In this document: piece by piece, positions 18,354-28,600 of the stretch
Layout: each line of letters opens with the position of its first letter
How positions within the stretch are numbered: position 1 is the stretch's first letter
Source: CAWARU01 sp963784575
GTDB taxonomy: Bacteria > Pseudomonadota > Gammaproteobacteria > UBA6186 > Azoamicaceae
DNA length: 64,000 nucleotides
NCBI GenBank assembly: GCA_963784575.1
Contig: CAWARU010000001.1
Coordinates: 1,860,001-1,924,000 of the forward strand
Direction of reading: 5' to 3'
Translations under genes and position numbers: made by a program
Notes under the pieces: model-generated
What the model saw: only the letters and a program-made list of their open reading frames with translations
The model's database searches: none
Told to the model about the DNA's origin: nothing

Positions 18354-19861
18354 TCTTCGATGAATCCAAGAAAAACCGTCATGCGACTGCTCAATTTCCA
18401 AGTAAAGTCAGGGAAGAAAATGATATTCCAAAACGTTTTTTGAGAAAAGAAGTCCCCAGGCTTCCTGAAGTATCAGAGTTGCAAGCAGTACGACACTATA
18501 CGCAATTATCACAGAAAAATTTTTCAATAGATACTCATTTTTACCCGCTCGGTTCTTGCACCATGAAATACAACCCACGTGGAGCACACCGCTATGCAAT
18601 GCTTCCTGGGTTTCTAAAACGACACCCGTTAGCAAGTCTTATGCACAGTCAAGGATTCATGCGCTGTGCTTATGAATTGCAAGAAATGCTAAAGGCAGTG
18701 ACAGGCATGCATTCAGTATCACTCACCCCCATGGCTGGTGCACAAGGAGAATTTGCCGGTGTCTTAATGATTCGTGCTTATCATCTTGCGAGAGGCGATT
18801 TGGCACGAGATGAAATGCTGGTACCTGATTCAGCACACGGCACCAATCCAGCGTCAGCTGTCATGTGCGGTTATAAAGTGCGCGAAATCAGAACTGCTGC
18901 AGACGGTAACTTGGATATCGAAGCATTAAAAGCCGCTGTGGGACCAAACACAGCAGGTATCATGCTTACCAACCCCTCTACTCTGGGACTCTTTGAAACA
19001 GAAATCAAAACAGTCGCAGAAATTGTGCATGGTGTTGGGGGATTGTTGTACTACGATGGCGCAAACCTAAATGCCATCTTAGGCAAGGTTCGTCCTGGCG
19101 ATATGGGTTTTGATGTCATGCATATGAATTTGCATAAAACATTTGCAACACCCCATGGCGGAGGCGGTCCAGGTGCAGGTCCAGTTGCAGTCAACGAACG
19201 CTTAGCGCCCTTTTTGCCAATTCCTAGGGTTGAAAAATTACAAAACGAATCAGAAGAACAAAGAGAATCAAGAGAACCAAGCTACGTCTGGTTAACCGAA
19301 AAAGAATGTCCCCAATCAATCGGTCGATTGTCAGCCTTTATGGGAAATGCCGGCATCATTCTACGCGCCTATATCTATATGCGCATGTTAGGGCGTCAAG
19401 GTCTGCACAGGGTCAGTGAATTTTCAACATTAAATGCTAATTATCTGATGGCCGAATTAAAAGCCCGCGGGTTTACGATGGCCTACCCCGAGCGTAGGGC
19501 AACCCATGAATTCATCATGACTTTCAAGAAAGAAGCAAAGGAATATCATGTTACTGCGATGGATTTTGCAAAAAGATTGCTTGATTTTGGTTGTCATGCA
19601 CCTACCACTTATTTCCCGCTGCTTATCCCCGAATGCTGGCTCATAGAACCCACAGAAACTGAATCCAAAGAAGAACTAGATCATTTTCTGGAAGTGATGC
19701 TGCAGATCCTAAAAGAAGCCAAGACTTCGAGTGAGGTTCTTAAAAATGCGCCTTATACGATGCCAGTCTGCAGATTGGATGATGTCGCTGCTGCACGAAT
19801 GTTGGATGTCGCCTTCTATAAGAGACCAGAGACAAAAGACGAAAATCAAGACGCAGAATAA
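18347..19861 (+). CDS. gcvPB: Glycine dehydrogenase (decarboxylating) subunit 2
   Basis: The PLP-carrying half of the P protein. The PLP lysine lies in MHMNLHKTFATPHGGGGPG. Other family strings are FYPLGSCTMKYNPR, SLTPMAGAQGEFAG, LVPDSAHGTNPASA and YDGANLNAILGKVRPGDMGFD. The 504 aa fit the usual length. It is the last gene of the gcv run; after it comes a 197-bp gap with a heptanucleotide repeat and the promoter of the next gene. No clear terminator was seen. Confidence 0.95.
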   Translation: MLIFDESKKNRHATAQFPSKVREENDIPKRFLRKEVPRLPEVSELQAVRHYTQLSQKNFSIDTHFYPLGSCTMKYNPRGAHRYAMLPGFLKRHPLASLMHSQGFMRCAYELQEMLKAVTGMHSVSLTPMAGAQGEFAGVLMIRAYHLARGDLARDEMLVPDSAHGTNPASAVMCGYKVREIRTAADGNLDIEALKAAVGPNTAGIMLTNPSTLGLFETEIKTVAEIVHGVGGLLYYDGANLNAILGKVRPGDMGFDVMHMNLHKTFATPHGGGGPGAGPVAVNERLAPFLPIPRVEKLQNESEEQRESREPSYVWLTEKECPQSIGRLSAFMGNAGIILRAYIYMRMLGRQGLHRVSEFSTLNANYLMAELKARGFTMAYPERRATHEFIMTFKKEAKEYHVTAMDFAKRLLDFGCHAPTTYFPLLIPECWLIEPTETESKEELDHFLEVMLQILKEAKTSSEVLKNAPYTMPVCRLDDVAAARMLDVAFYKRPETKDENQDAE

Positions 19862-19875
19862 TTCATTGCCTAAAA

Positions 19876-19917
19876 CTTGAATCTTGAATCTTGAATCTTG
19901 ACGCTTGACTCTTGTTC
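19876..19917. repeat. Six tandem 7-bp units (CTTGAAT type)
   Basis: Three perfect CTTGAAT units are followed by CTTGACG, CTTGACT and CTTGTTC, directly after gcvPB. This is a slippage-type microsatellite. It is far too short and spacerless to be a CRISPR. Confidence 0.85.
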
Positions 19918-20000
19918 ATTGCTTCGACTAAGTTTTGACTCTCGTTGATTGCTTCTTTAATTACTTCATTATTTCTTTATTGCTCTTTATGGCTTCTTGT

Positions 20001-20010
20001 TTGCTATACT
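20001..20010 (+). promoter_or_regulatory. Extended -10 promoter for the 177-aa membrane protein gene
   Basis: TTGCTATACT contains a TATACT hexamer (20005-20010) with an upstream TGN extension. No good -35 box lies at 17 bp, which is normal for extended -10 promoters. It is 49 bp before the ATG at 20059. Confidence 0.5.
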
Positions 20011-20058
20011 TTCCCTTAAGGGTTGTGAAGGTTATTTTTCTTTTTTAGGTCGATAACT

Positions 20059-20592
20059 ATGAAGCGCTTGTACTTCTTAGTCCCAACGATTGAAGCGACC
20101 ACCAGTATTGTTGAAGAACTCAGACGAGCAGGCGTTCCTGATCAAGATATCTACGTGGTGGGTAAAGATCACCATCGCTTGCAGCTGGCCCATCTTCATG
20201 AGGCAGGGATCCTGCAAACGACTGGTTTGCTCTATGCTCTAAAGCGAGGCTTGATCATTGGTGCAATTATTGGAGCCATTGCGGGGTATATCGCAGGCCA
20301 ACTTGTACCGGAGCTCCATGCTTCTGAGATCAGCATGATTATTGCAGTGGGACTCTTTGGTGCAGCGGTAGGCGCTTGGAGCAGTACTTTGATTGGCAGC
20401 TCTACACCAAATCCCAGGGTGTGGAAATATGAGATTCAGATCAATGCTGGAAAACTCTTGATGCTGGTCGACATTCCTAAAGAAAGAGAACAAGAAATTG
20501 TTTCACGAATAAAACTTCATCATCCCGAAGCCATTATTGATGGGTTCCTTGTGTCCAAAAAAATTAAAAAACGCATCAACGCACAAGATTGA
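20059..20592 (+). CDS. Conserved membrane protein (177 aa), DUF1269-like organisation
   Basis: Residues 1-60 form a small soluble alpha/beta domain (RLYFLVPTIEATTSIVEELRRAGVPDQDIYVVGKD) of the kind seen in proteins that sense or modulate via an N-terminal FLVP motif. Two hydrophobic Gly/Ala-rich segments follow (residues about 65-85, GLIIGAIIGAIAGYIAG, and about 93-115, IIAVGLFGAAVGAW), then a second soluble domain ending VSRIKLHHPEAIIDG. The function is not known to me. It has its own extended -10 promoter and lies between gcvPB and rppH. Confidence 0.7.
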   Translation: MKRLYFLVPTIEATTSIVEELRRAGVPDQDIYVVGKDHHRLQLAHLHEAGILQTTGLLYALKRGLIIGAIIGAIAGYIAGQLVPELHASEISMIIAVGLFGAAVGAWSSTLIGSSTPNPRVWKYEIQINAGKLLMLVDIPKEREQEIVSRIKLHHPEAIIDGFLVSKKIKKRINAQD

Positions 20593-20632
20593 ACTGACGT
20601 CGTAATGTTATTGAAATAAAACAGTGTTGAAT

Positions 20633-20662
20633 TTGAAAGTACCCTACCAAAAATGATATAAT
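20633..20662 (+). promoter_or_regulatory. Sigma70-type promoter for rppH
   Basis: TTGAAA (20633-20638) and a perfect TATAAT (20657-20662) with 18-bp spacing, about 30 bp before the GTG start of rppH. Confidence 0.65.
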
Positions 20663-20691
20663 CAGGTCATACTTTCAATAAGGCTTTTGCA

Positions 20692-21228
20692 GTGATTGAT
20701 TCGAGTGGTTTTCGACTAAATGTCGGGATCATTCTTGCCAACCAAGCGGGTCGTCTTTTTTGGGCGAAACGCTTGGGGCGGGATGCCTGGCAATTCCCAC
20801 AAGGGGGGATGCATGAAGGCGAAACCCCCGATGATACTATGTTCAGAGAATTAACCGAAGAAATTGGCTTGAGAGAGCGAGATGTAAAAATATTAGGAAG
20901 AACTCGCAATTGGCTTCGCTATCGACTCCCCAAACGACTTATCCGGGATACCCTGCCCATCTGTATCGGTCAAAAACAACTTTGGTATTTATTAAGACTT
21001 GAATCAGGGGATGATGCGATTCATTTTGATCATACCATCAAACCGGAATTTGATGCATGGGAATGGGTCAGCTACTGGTATCCTTTGAGACAGGTTGTGT
21101 TATTTAAGCGCGAGGTATATCGCCGCGCTTTGAGGGAACTTGCACCTTATCTATTTCAGTACTCTGCTAGGGGATGGAATGGTAGGCCTTTGAATCCTAT
21201 CTTAGACCTAGGACCCGGAAAACATTGA
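20692..21228 (+). CDS. rppH: RNA pyrophosphohydrolase
   Basis: RppH removes pyrophosphate from 5'-triphosphate mRNA ends and so triggers decay. The start is GTG at 20692 (reads VIDSSGFRLNVG, matching the family N terminus MIDxDGxRxNVG). The Nudix box is GGMHEGETPDDTMFRELTEEIGL. WAKRLGRDAWQFPQGG and WLRYRLPKRLIR are also typical. The length of 178 aa matches E. coli (176). It precedes lgt-thyA as in E. coli, but without ptsP. Confidence 0.94.
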   Translation: MIDSSGFRLNVGIILANQAGRLFWAKRLGRDAWQFPQGGMHEGETPDDTMFRELTEEIGLRERDVKILGRTRNWLRYRLPKRLIRDTLPICIGQKQLWYLLRLESGDDAIHFDHTIKPEFDAWEWVSYWYPLRQVVLFKREVYRRALRELAPYLFQYSARGWNGRPLNPILDLGPGKH

Positions 21229-21315
21229 TCAGAAACCACTTGAATTGTTAAACTAGTCATTAATATTAAAGCTCCTTGATTTAAGCTATTTAACTTTCTA
21301 TAGAGTACCAGTTCA

Positions 21316-22113
21316 ATGCTACAATATCCAGACATCAACCCCATCGCAATCGAAATAGGCAGCTTTGCCATACGCTGGTATGGTCTGATGTATCTCATCG
21401 GCTTCATGGGTGCTTTTTATTACTGCCTCAAAAATAGAAAAAATGCCTATCAACCCTGGTCTGTCGATGCGGTGGCAGATCTCCTTTTCTACGCAGCCCT
21501 TGGCGTGATTTTTGGTGGTACCATAGGTTATTGGGTTTTATATGAACCCAATGAAGTGTTGGCAGATCCCTTAAATCTATTAAAATTTTGGCAGCCCGGA
21601 CGTTCTTTTCACGGCGGTTTGATAGGTGTCATTGTGGCTGTTGTTATTTTTTGCAGACTCTATCGCAAGAAATTTTTGGAAGTCATGGATTTTATTGCGC
21701 CCGCAGTTCCTATCGGCCTCGCATTCGGTCGTATTGGTAATTTCATCAATGCAGAACTCTGGGGCAGAGTCACTGATGTTCCCTGGGGAATGATCTTCCC
21801 TCGCGCCGGGCATCTACCGAGACACCCGTCCCAACTTTATGAATTTTTCTTGGAAGGTGTTTTACTATTCATTATTTTATTTTGGTTTACCCGCAAGAAA
21901 CGTCCTCTCGGAGCAACATCCGCTCTTTTTGCAATCGGTTATGGCAGTTTTCGTTTTCTGGTTGAATTCTTTCGAGAGCCTGATGACACAAAGGGCATTT
22001 CTTATGATTGGCTCACGATGGGACAAGTACTTTCAATTCCACTCCTGTTGGTGGGAATTTTATTGTTTTTGTATGCCTATTCAAAACAAAAAAAACAGGT
22101 TTTTCATTCTTAA
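21316..22113 (+). CDS. lgt: Prolipoprotein diacylglyceryl transferase
   Basis: An inner-membrane enzyme that adds diacylglycerol to the lipobox cysteine of prolipoproteins. The 265 aa hold about seven hydrophobic segments. Conserved strings are IRWYGLMYLIGF, GRSFHGGLIGV (catalytic His region), and the Lgt signature GRIGNFINAELWGR, followed by RHPSQLYEFFLEG and FRFLVEFFREPD. Confidence 0.95.
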   Translation: MLQYPDINPIAIEIGSFAIRWYGLMYLIGFMGAFYYCLKNRKNAYQPWSVDAVADLLFYAALGVIFGGTIGYWVLYEPNEVLADPLNLLKFWQPGRSFHGGLIGVIVAVVIFCRLYRKKFLEVMDFIAPAVPIGLAFGRIGNFINAELWGRVTDVPWGMIFPRAGHLPRHPSQLYEFFLEGVLLFIILFWFTRKKRPLGATSALFAIGYGSFRFLVEFFREPDDTKGISYDWLTMGQVLSIPLLLVGILLFLYAYSKQKKQVFHS

Positions 22114-22175
22114 TTCAAATTGTGAATTCTAGGTTTGATTTTAAGTAGCTACTCTGAGTTCTGAAGGAGTTCTGT

Positions 22176-22991
22176 ATGCAGCAATATTTAGCCTTAATGC
22201 GACATATTATTAGAAATGGCGTCGAGAAAGAAGATCGAACAGGCACGGGAACTCTCAGTATTTTTGGCCATCAAATGCGCTTTGATCTCTCTCAAGGCTT
22301 TCCTTTAGTCACCACCAAAAAAGTGCATTTGAAATCTATCATCCAAGAATTGCTTTGGTTTCTCCGAGGAGACACCAATGTGAAATCACTGCAAGAAGTC
22401 GGTGTCACCATATGGGATGAGTGGGCAGATGAAAACGGTGATCTGGGCCCCGTGTATGGCAAGCAATGGCGTTCCTGGCCAGCTATAAACAGATCGCAAG
22501 AAAATCAACAAATTCATTATATCGATCAAATCTCAGATCTCATTGCACGATTGAAGAAAGATCCAGATTCCAGACGACTCATCGTTTGCAGTTGGAATGT
22601 CGGTGAGATTGAAAATATGGCATTACCGCCCTGCCATTGTTTATTTCAATTTTATGTTGCGAATGGCCGCTTGTCCTGCCAGTTGTATCAGCGCAGTGCC
22701 GATGTTTTCTTGGGAGTACCTTTTAACATTGCTTCTTATGCTTTATTAACACAAATGGTAGCTTCAGTTCTCGGCTTGAAATTGGGAGAATTCATTCATA
22801 CACTCGGCGATGCACATTTATATCTTAATCATTTGGAACAAGCTAATCTTCAGCTTGCGAGAGCTCCTCATCCGCTGCCACGTATGGAAATAAATCCAGA
22901 AGTGAAATCCATTTTTGACTTTAAATACGAAGATTTTACCTTGATTAATTATCAGTGTCATGCCAGAATTCCAGCACCGGTTGCAGTTTAG
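22176..22991 (+). CDS. thyA: Thymidylate synthase
   Basis: ThyA makes dTMP from dUMP using methylene-THF. The 271 aa include DRTGTGTLSIFGHQMRFDL, ELLWFLRGDTN, VYGKQWRSW, SRRLIVCSWNV, the active-site cysteine region ALPPCHCLFQFYV, LSCQLYQRSADVFLGVPFNI and LNHLEQANLQL. The dihydrofolate it produces is recycled by folA, 80 bp downstream, so the two form a functional pair. An SD (AAGGAG) lies upstream of the ATG. Confidence 0.96.
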   Translation: MQQYLALMRHIIRNGVEKEDRTGTGTLSIFGHQMRFDLSQGFPLVTTKKVHLKSIIQELLWFLRGDTNVKSLQEVGVTIWDEWADENGDLGPVYGKQWRSWPAINRSQENQQIHYIDQISDLIARLKKDPDSRRLIVCSWNVGEIENMALPPCHCLFQFYVANGRLSCQLYQRSADVFLGVPFNIASYALLTQMVASVLGLKLGEFIHTLGDAHLYLNHLEQANLQLARAPHPLPRMEINPEVKSIFDFKYEDFTLINYQCHARIPAPVAV

Positions 22992-23071
22992 AAACCAGAA
23001 TTCTAATGAAAAACTAAAAGTGAAAGACGAGTGAGACACTAGTGAGAGACTAGAAGGAACAAAGAATAGTC

Positions 23072-23551
23072 ATGATAATCTCTTTAATTGCAGCCATGAG
23101 CGAAAACCGCGTCATCGGCAGGGACAATAAACTGCCCTGGCATTACCCAGAAGATCTCCAATATTTCAAAAAAATGACGCTCGGCAAACCTATTGTCATG
23201 GGCCGGAGAACTTTCGAATCCATGAATAGCAGGCCACTACCAGGCAGGCATAATATTATTCTCACACAAGACCCAAGCTTTCTTGCCGAAGGCTGCACCA
23301 TCGTTTTTTCAGAAGTCGAAGCCATTGAAGCTGCCTCTGAAATGCCTGGAAGTGAAGAACTCATGGTGATTGGTGGTGCTAAAATTTATAAATTATTTCT
23401 ACCCTTGGCAAATCGCATATATTTGACTGTAATTCATGATACAATCAAGGGCGATAAGTATTTTCCGGAAATTAATTGGAGTGAATGGCAGCCAGTCTCT
23501 TCGGATGACAAGAAAGAACTAAGTTGGCTTATTTACGATAGAATTGAATGA
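23072..23551 (+). CDS. folA: Dihydrofolate reductase
   Basis: DHFR regenerates tetrahydrofolate after thymidylate synthesis. The 159 aa are identical in length to E. coli FolA. Motifs are ISLIAAMSENRVIGRDNKLPWH, PEDLQYFKKMTLGKPIVMGRRTFESM with the catalytic Asp in PEDL, GRHNIILTQD and VIGGAKIYKLFLPLANRIYLT. It follows thyA on the same strand. Confidence 0.96.
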   Translation: MIISLIAAMSENRVIGRDNKLPWHYPEDLQYFKKMTLGKPIVMGRRTFESMNSRPLPGRHNIILTQDPSFLAEGCTIVFSEVEAIEAASEMPGSEELMVIGGAKIYKLFLPLANRIYLTVIHDTIKGDKYFPEINWSEWQPVSSDDKKELSWLIYDRIE

Positions 23552-23602
23552 TGAATTTTATTTACTAACTTTATATTTAAATAATGTAAAAGGGGGACTG
23601 CA

Positions 23603-24859
23603 ATGCTGTTGATGCAAAACCTGGTTGAACAATTAAAAGAACTTATAAATGAAAAATATATCAATGCAACTACGGCAGAGGGCAAAAAAACCGGAATCGT
23701 GGGTTTTTTGAGTAGTCCAAATGCAGAATTAGCAAAGCTAAAACGAGCATCGGCAGAAACTTTTTTAAGTGACATAAAAAATATCGCACAAGGTAAGTTT
23801 CCTGGTAAAGACTTAACTTCGAAACTGAGCGATAAAAGTATTAGTGTAGAAAAATTCACGAGTATAGAGCATCAACACAAAGCCATAAAAGAAACTTTAG
23901 AAACTAGAATTACAACCGAAAAGCAGGCAATTGCTGAACTTCGTAAAAAGTATAATGAAAGCGTTGGAACATATGATGGCTTGCTGGATGTTTGCTACTA
24001 CATGGTTGCAACAGAAATAGCCATAATTGCAAAACATGCTAAAGCATTCGACACAATAGCGGCAAAAAACAAGGATCGAAGAGAAGTTAGGAAGTCATCC
24101 ACTTCCGACACCAGAGAACCAGTCAAAGATGACTTAGTAAGCACCAATTTTAGAGAGGAACTCACTGTATTACTTTGCAAGCAATTCATGAAAATCAAGA
24201 TTGATCAGTATTATTTCGATGCCCCTAAAGCTTGGACAGATACCGACCGTGCCACAAAATTTCCCTCAAATGACGTAAGAGATAGATTGTTAGAAATGAT
24301 AGTGTGTAATCTTGCGAGACTTTATGAGGTACAAGACAAGGCATTCAGTGAACAGCAATTCACATCCGCACTGACAATAAATATAATGCAGTATCTTCTC
24401 ACAATTGAAGAAGATCACAGGTATCCCTCCACCGAGATAAGAAATGCCATCCTAAAAATACAGTTTGAAATTACTACCCCTTGGTTAAAAACCTGGGATG
24501 CAAGCTTAAAGTACAAAAATGGGCACATTGCACATTCTGATAAAAAAGTTCCTCCTCGTACAGAAACACCTGATGCTAGTGCCAGCTCTGCAAAAAAAGA
24601 TATGGCAATCCCTCTACAATTAAGTGATAGAGGGCGCTCTGTAAGTGCAGAAGCAGGAGCTACAAGAAAAGATAGTAAAGATGGTAAAGGTAAATCAAAA
24701 GCGGCCACAGATAAAACAGCTGAAGCAGATGTGCCTATTGCAGATGGCGCGCAAACTTTGAATGCCAATGGCCTGGAGACAGGGGCAGAAGCAGATACCG
24801 AAATAGGAGCCGACAGAGCAGCCGAATCCGTCAACGCCCAAGGCCGAAAATTTCGATGA
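23603..24859 (+). CDS. Hypothetical 418-aa protein with low-complexity C-terminal tail
   Basis: No family recognised. The start ATG 23603 has an AGGGGG SD just upstream. Residues about 1-300 look helical and hydrophilic (QNLVEQLKELINEKYINATTAEGKKTG; HKAIKETLETRITTEKQAIAELRKKYNE), while residues about 310-418 are Ala/Asp/Glu/Lys-rich and probably disordered (ADVPIADGAQTLNANGLETG). The tail composition resembles that of the 324-aa protein at 5864-6838. It is wedged between folA and the acyltransferase gene and overlaps the latter by 4 bp (ATGA), so it is translationally coupled to a lipid-modification enzyme. It may be a secreted protein inserted in a housekeeping run; that is inference. Confidence 0.6.
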   Translation: MLLMQNLVEQLKELINEKYINATTAEGKKTGIVGFLSSPNAELAKLKRASAETFLSDIKNIAQGKFPGKDLTSKLSDKSISVEKFTSIEHQHKAIKETLETRITTEKQAIAELRKKYNESVGTYDGLLDVCYYMVATEIAIIAKHAKAFDTIAAKNKDRREVRKSSTSDTREPVKDDLVSTNFREELTVLLCKQFMKIKIDQYYFDAPKAWTDTDRATKFPSNDVRDRLLEMIVCNLARLYEVQDKAFSEQQFTSALTINIMQYLLTIEEDHRYPSTEIRNAILKIQFEITTPWLKTWDASLKYKNGHIAHSDKKVPPRTETPDASASSAKKDMAIPLQLSDRGRSVSAEAGATRKDSKDGKGKSKAATDKTAEADVPIADGAQTLNANGLETGAEADTEIGADRAAESVNAQGRKFR

Positions 24860-25494
24860 AACAAACTAAACTCAAACAATATTTTTTAGGCTTGCTGGCC
24901 TACAGTATCATCAAGCTTCTTTCATTCACACTTCGTGTGAGAGTTGAATATCATCCGGACTATAACAAAAAGCAACAATACCTCTTTGCATTTTGGCATG
25001 GCAAGCAATTTATGCCGGTGTTGCAATTCTACCGCCATAAAACTGCTCGAGCAGCACTCGTAAGTCCTTCCAAAGATGGCGAAATTTTAAGTGTCGTCTT
25101 AAACAAATTAGGGTATGAAGTCGTTCGTGGATCCTCTAGACATCAAAATGTCAGCGGCTTAGCAGGCATGATACGAAAATTAAAACAGGGTTTTTCGATT
25201 GGATTTGGTATAGACGGCCCAATAGGCCCTATTTATAAAGTGAAACCTGGCATGACACACATGGCACAAAAATTAGAAATTTCAGTCATTCCGATTGGAA
25301 CTGCTATCAGCAGAAAATGGGTTTTGAAAAAAGCCTGGGATCGCTTTGAGATCCCAAAACCCTTTAGCAAAGTAGTTTGCTATGTTGGTGCACCGATGAG
25401 AATTGAAAAGGATAGCGTATTAGATACGTGCAATGTCACCCTAGAAACACGCATTCATGAAGCTGAATCAAAAGCTAATGAGCTTTTAAACTGA
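24856..25494 (+). CDS. DUF374 lysophospholipid acyltransferase-like protein
   Basis: A 212-aa member of the DUF374/LPLAT-like family, related to lipid A acyltransferases. Visible motifs are FAFWHGKQFMPVL (the HX3-4 acceptor motif region), SPSKDGEILSVVLNKLGYEVVRGSS, and FGIDGPIGPIYKVKPGMTHMA, which is the family's DGP-GP signature, followed by VIPIGTAISRKWVL. An N-terminal hydrophobic stretch (LGLLAYSIIKLLSFTL) probably anchors it to the inner membrane. The likely role is acyl transfer in envelope lipid synthesis. Confidence 0.8.
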   Translation: MKQTKLKQYFLGLLAYSIIKLLSFTLRVRVEYHPDYNKKQQYLFAFWHGKQFMPVLQFYRHKTARAALVSPSKDGEILSVVLNKLGYEVVRGSSRHQNVSGLAGMIRKLKQGFSIGFGIDGPIGPIYKVKPGMTHMAQKLEISVIPIGTAISRKWVLKKAWDRFEIPKPFSKVVCYVGAPMRIEKDSVLDTCNVTLETRIHEAESKANELLN

Positions 25495-25630
25495 TAAACT
25501 GATTTTAAATTGAATCACTTTGAATTGAATTGATTCTTAAAATGAATTATTATAGCGGTAATTAAAAATATTCAATTAACTTTTTATATATTAAAGATAT
25601 ATTACAACTAACCAACACTTAGGAGATAGT

Positions 25631-28600
25631 ATGACTAAACAACGAGGCGGAAAAGCTAGAAATAATCATAAGGCCGGCAAAAAAAAGGGGATCCCAGAAC
25701 TCGTCACCCATATTGAATTGATTGGCACCTTAAAACTCGATCAAGAATTAACTCCTAAAAGAATAAAAGAACTCAAAGAATTGTGCATAAATGAAGCACT
25801 TATTTATCATTTAATACTATACAATGATGTTGAAGGTGTGAAAGTATTAATTGAAAAGGCAGGAGTCGATCCCAACATGAAAAATGGGAAATTTACGCCG
25901 CTGATGGGAGCCGCACAAGATGGTCGCTTTGCCATTTTTGAATATTTATTGCAACGAGGAGCGAGACTAAACGATTTATCCAGACATAATTTGTCTCCCT
26001 TCTTCTTTGCAGTCTGGAATAATAGCTTAGAAATCGTAAAGTATTTAGTGGATGGGCTCCTTTCTAAAAAATTCGAATTTAATGTAAATTTAAAAGATTG
26101 CGATGGGATCACCCCATTACATATTGCTTCACAAAAAGGTTTCAAAGCAATAGTTGACCAATTATTGAGAATCAAAGAAATTGATGTAGAGGTATTAGAC
26201 CCTTATGGTGGCACCTCCCTCACTCTCTGCGCAAATAAAAGTGACAAAACTAAAATTGAACATATTCAAATTGCCAATGCTTTAATAAAGCACGGAGCAG
26301 ACATCAATCACAAATCAAAAATTGGCATCACTCCTCTTATGCTGTTTGCGGTTAGAAAACAACTGCTCGGCATACAATTATTATTGCAGTGTGTACGCGA
26401 AAGTAACAAGGAAAATCCTATTGAAGCAGTGCGAAAATTTGTCAATGAAAAAAGCAAGGAAGGTATTATCGCACTCATTTCCGCTGCACAAGGAGGAAAC
26501 ATCGAATGCGCCAAGATTCTGATAAAATCGGGCAGTGATATCAATGCTATGACTACCGATGGTAACACCGCTCTGATTACCGCCGCCCTTGCAGGTCATT
26601 ATCATATGGTTGAGTTTCTGGCGGATGGGAAAATTGAAGTCCCGGGTCAACCAGACATTAAGGTTAATTCTGATGTCAGTATTTATAAAAAAAATCATGA
26701 TACAGTGCTGTCCACCCTTTTGATTGGTGCTAGAAAGCACAAAGAAGCGGGAGACCTCAAAAAATTAGCCATGGCTTTGAAGACAGCAAAGCTAATCATT
26801 CAAAAAACTGAAAACATTAATGACTGGGTTAGAAGAGTCAAAAGTAACGGCAAACAATATGATGTAACGATTCTGACGCTTGCTTGCCAAATTGGAAATA
26901 AAGCCTTAATTCGTTTACTTCTGAGTAAGGGCGCAGACATGGATGCCCTCATTCAACCAAAAATGTCTGACTTCAGATCTGCTTTTACCAATATAAAAAA
27001 TAGAGAGACGGTTTTTCCTGTATTGCTGCATGCAAGATTCACTTCAATCTGTAGCCAATATAAATCAGCCATTTCAAGTCAAGCCATTCAAACATTAATC
27101 GATTATCTTTGCTATAACGTTGGTTTCAAAGCCATGAAGCTCTCTTCTGATGATAAAATTTTAATTAATTTGCAAACTCGTCAAATGCACAAATTAGAAG
27201 ATCAAAAAATCTGTCAAATTCTAGAAATAATAGAAGAATCTTTGAGCAAAGAAATTTTACTTTCTTCTGATGATATTCTGAACATCATCAGAGAAGTATC
27301 GCTGCCGAAGCTTTCTGGAACAGACATTCTCCCTGAAGCAGACATTTTCCTCCAACATTCGTCGCAGCCAGAGAGTGGTGCTCCTGGATTAATAACGCCT
27401 GTAGACGAAGAACCGGAATCGTCAGTAACCGAACCCAAAATCAAAACTCGAGGCAGACAAGCCGAAGATATCATAAAACGTAAGATGGAAAAGTTTGCGC
27501 GAAGAAGAGCCTTAAATCCTGAAGTGGACATAAATACCACCATAATTTCAAATGGTAATGGCATTGACAAAACAGCAGAAAAAAAAGATAAAACCAAAAA
27601 AGAAGATTCTGTAGTCAAATGGCCTCTAAAAAGGGAAGATGAATTAAGAAAGTTGGTTTCTGATAAAGGAAAAAATCAAACTTCCGTTTTCGAACTCACA
27701 CCAAAAAAGTTTGGCATTGCCCTCGAGTCTTTGGAAGATGTAGCAGAAGAAATTCCAGACTTCACTCTCTCCAGCAATAAGCTCGATTTTTTTGGTAACC
27801 AAGTTTCGAAGGAACCAGAAAAATCGACCGTAGAAAGTTTTAATAACCTTTTCCACAAACTTGGCATCGCTGAACAATTAAAAGAAGTTCAAAAAATACT
27901 AGAATTCAAATCAAAAATGGATAAATTATTGGATAAAGCGAATGCTGAATTTCTGATAACAGCAGGGCTCTGGGGCGCTTTTGGGCTTCTTATGGAGGAG
28001 TTAAAGAAATTCAAAGCAAATAAACATTTTTCTAATGATCTGGCAAGAGCAGTTCGTAATTTTATTTTCCACGAAGAAGGAGAGTTATTAAAAATTAATC
28101 CAGCCTCTACTTTAAATGATTTAATTGCGATGTTCGAAAAATTAATCCATTATTTGAAAAAAGTATGTAAGACCGAGGCCCCCAGAAAAAATGCCGGAAA
28201 ATTAAATATTAAGTCAAAAGCTGCTGCCAAGCAGGATAAAGAATCAGACCAAGAAACCTCCAAAGAAGTAACCTTGGAATCGATGCTTCATGAAATTGAT
28301 TCTAAACTATTTGATGAGATCATTCACCGAGCTCTTAAAAAAGAAAGTGAGGACGCAATTCCAAGCTTACAAATTTGTTTGCAACAAATAAAACAAGCCG
28401 AAACTGAAATTCAGAACTTTCAAAAGATTTGTCAAACCAATCCTGCCCTCTTGGATGATATTCATGCCAAACCCACCTTATTTATTGGGCTTGGTCGAAC
28501 CATTGCACGCCTCGGAAGCTATGTTTCCGAGATGAGACGCCATTACTTTAGGCAATATAGAATAAATGGTTATGATAATTACCAGCACTACATTGAGATC

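Noticed and set aside
19876..19917. Regulatory array or CRISPR in the CTTGAAT repeats
   Set aside because: The 7-bp units directly abut without spacers; simple slippage explains them.
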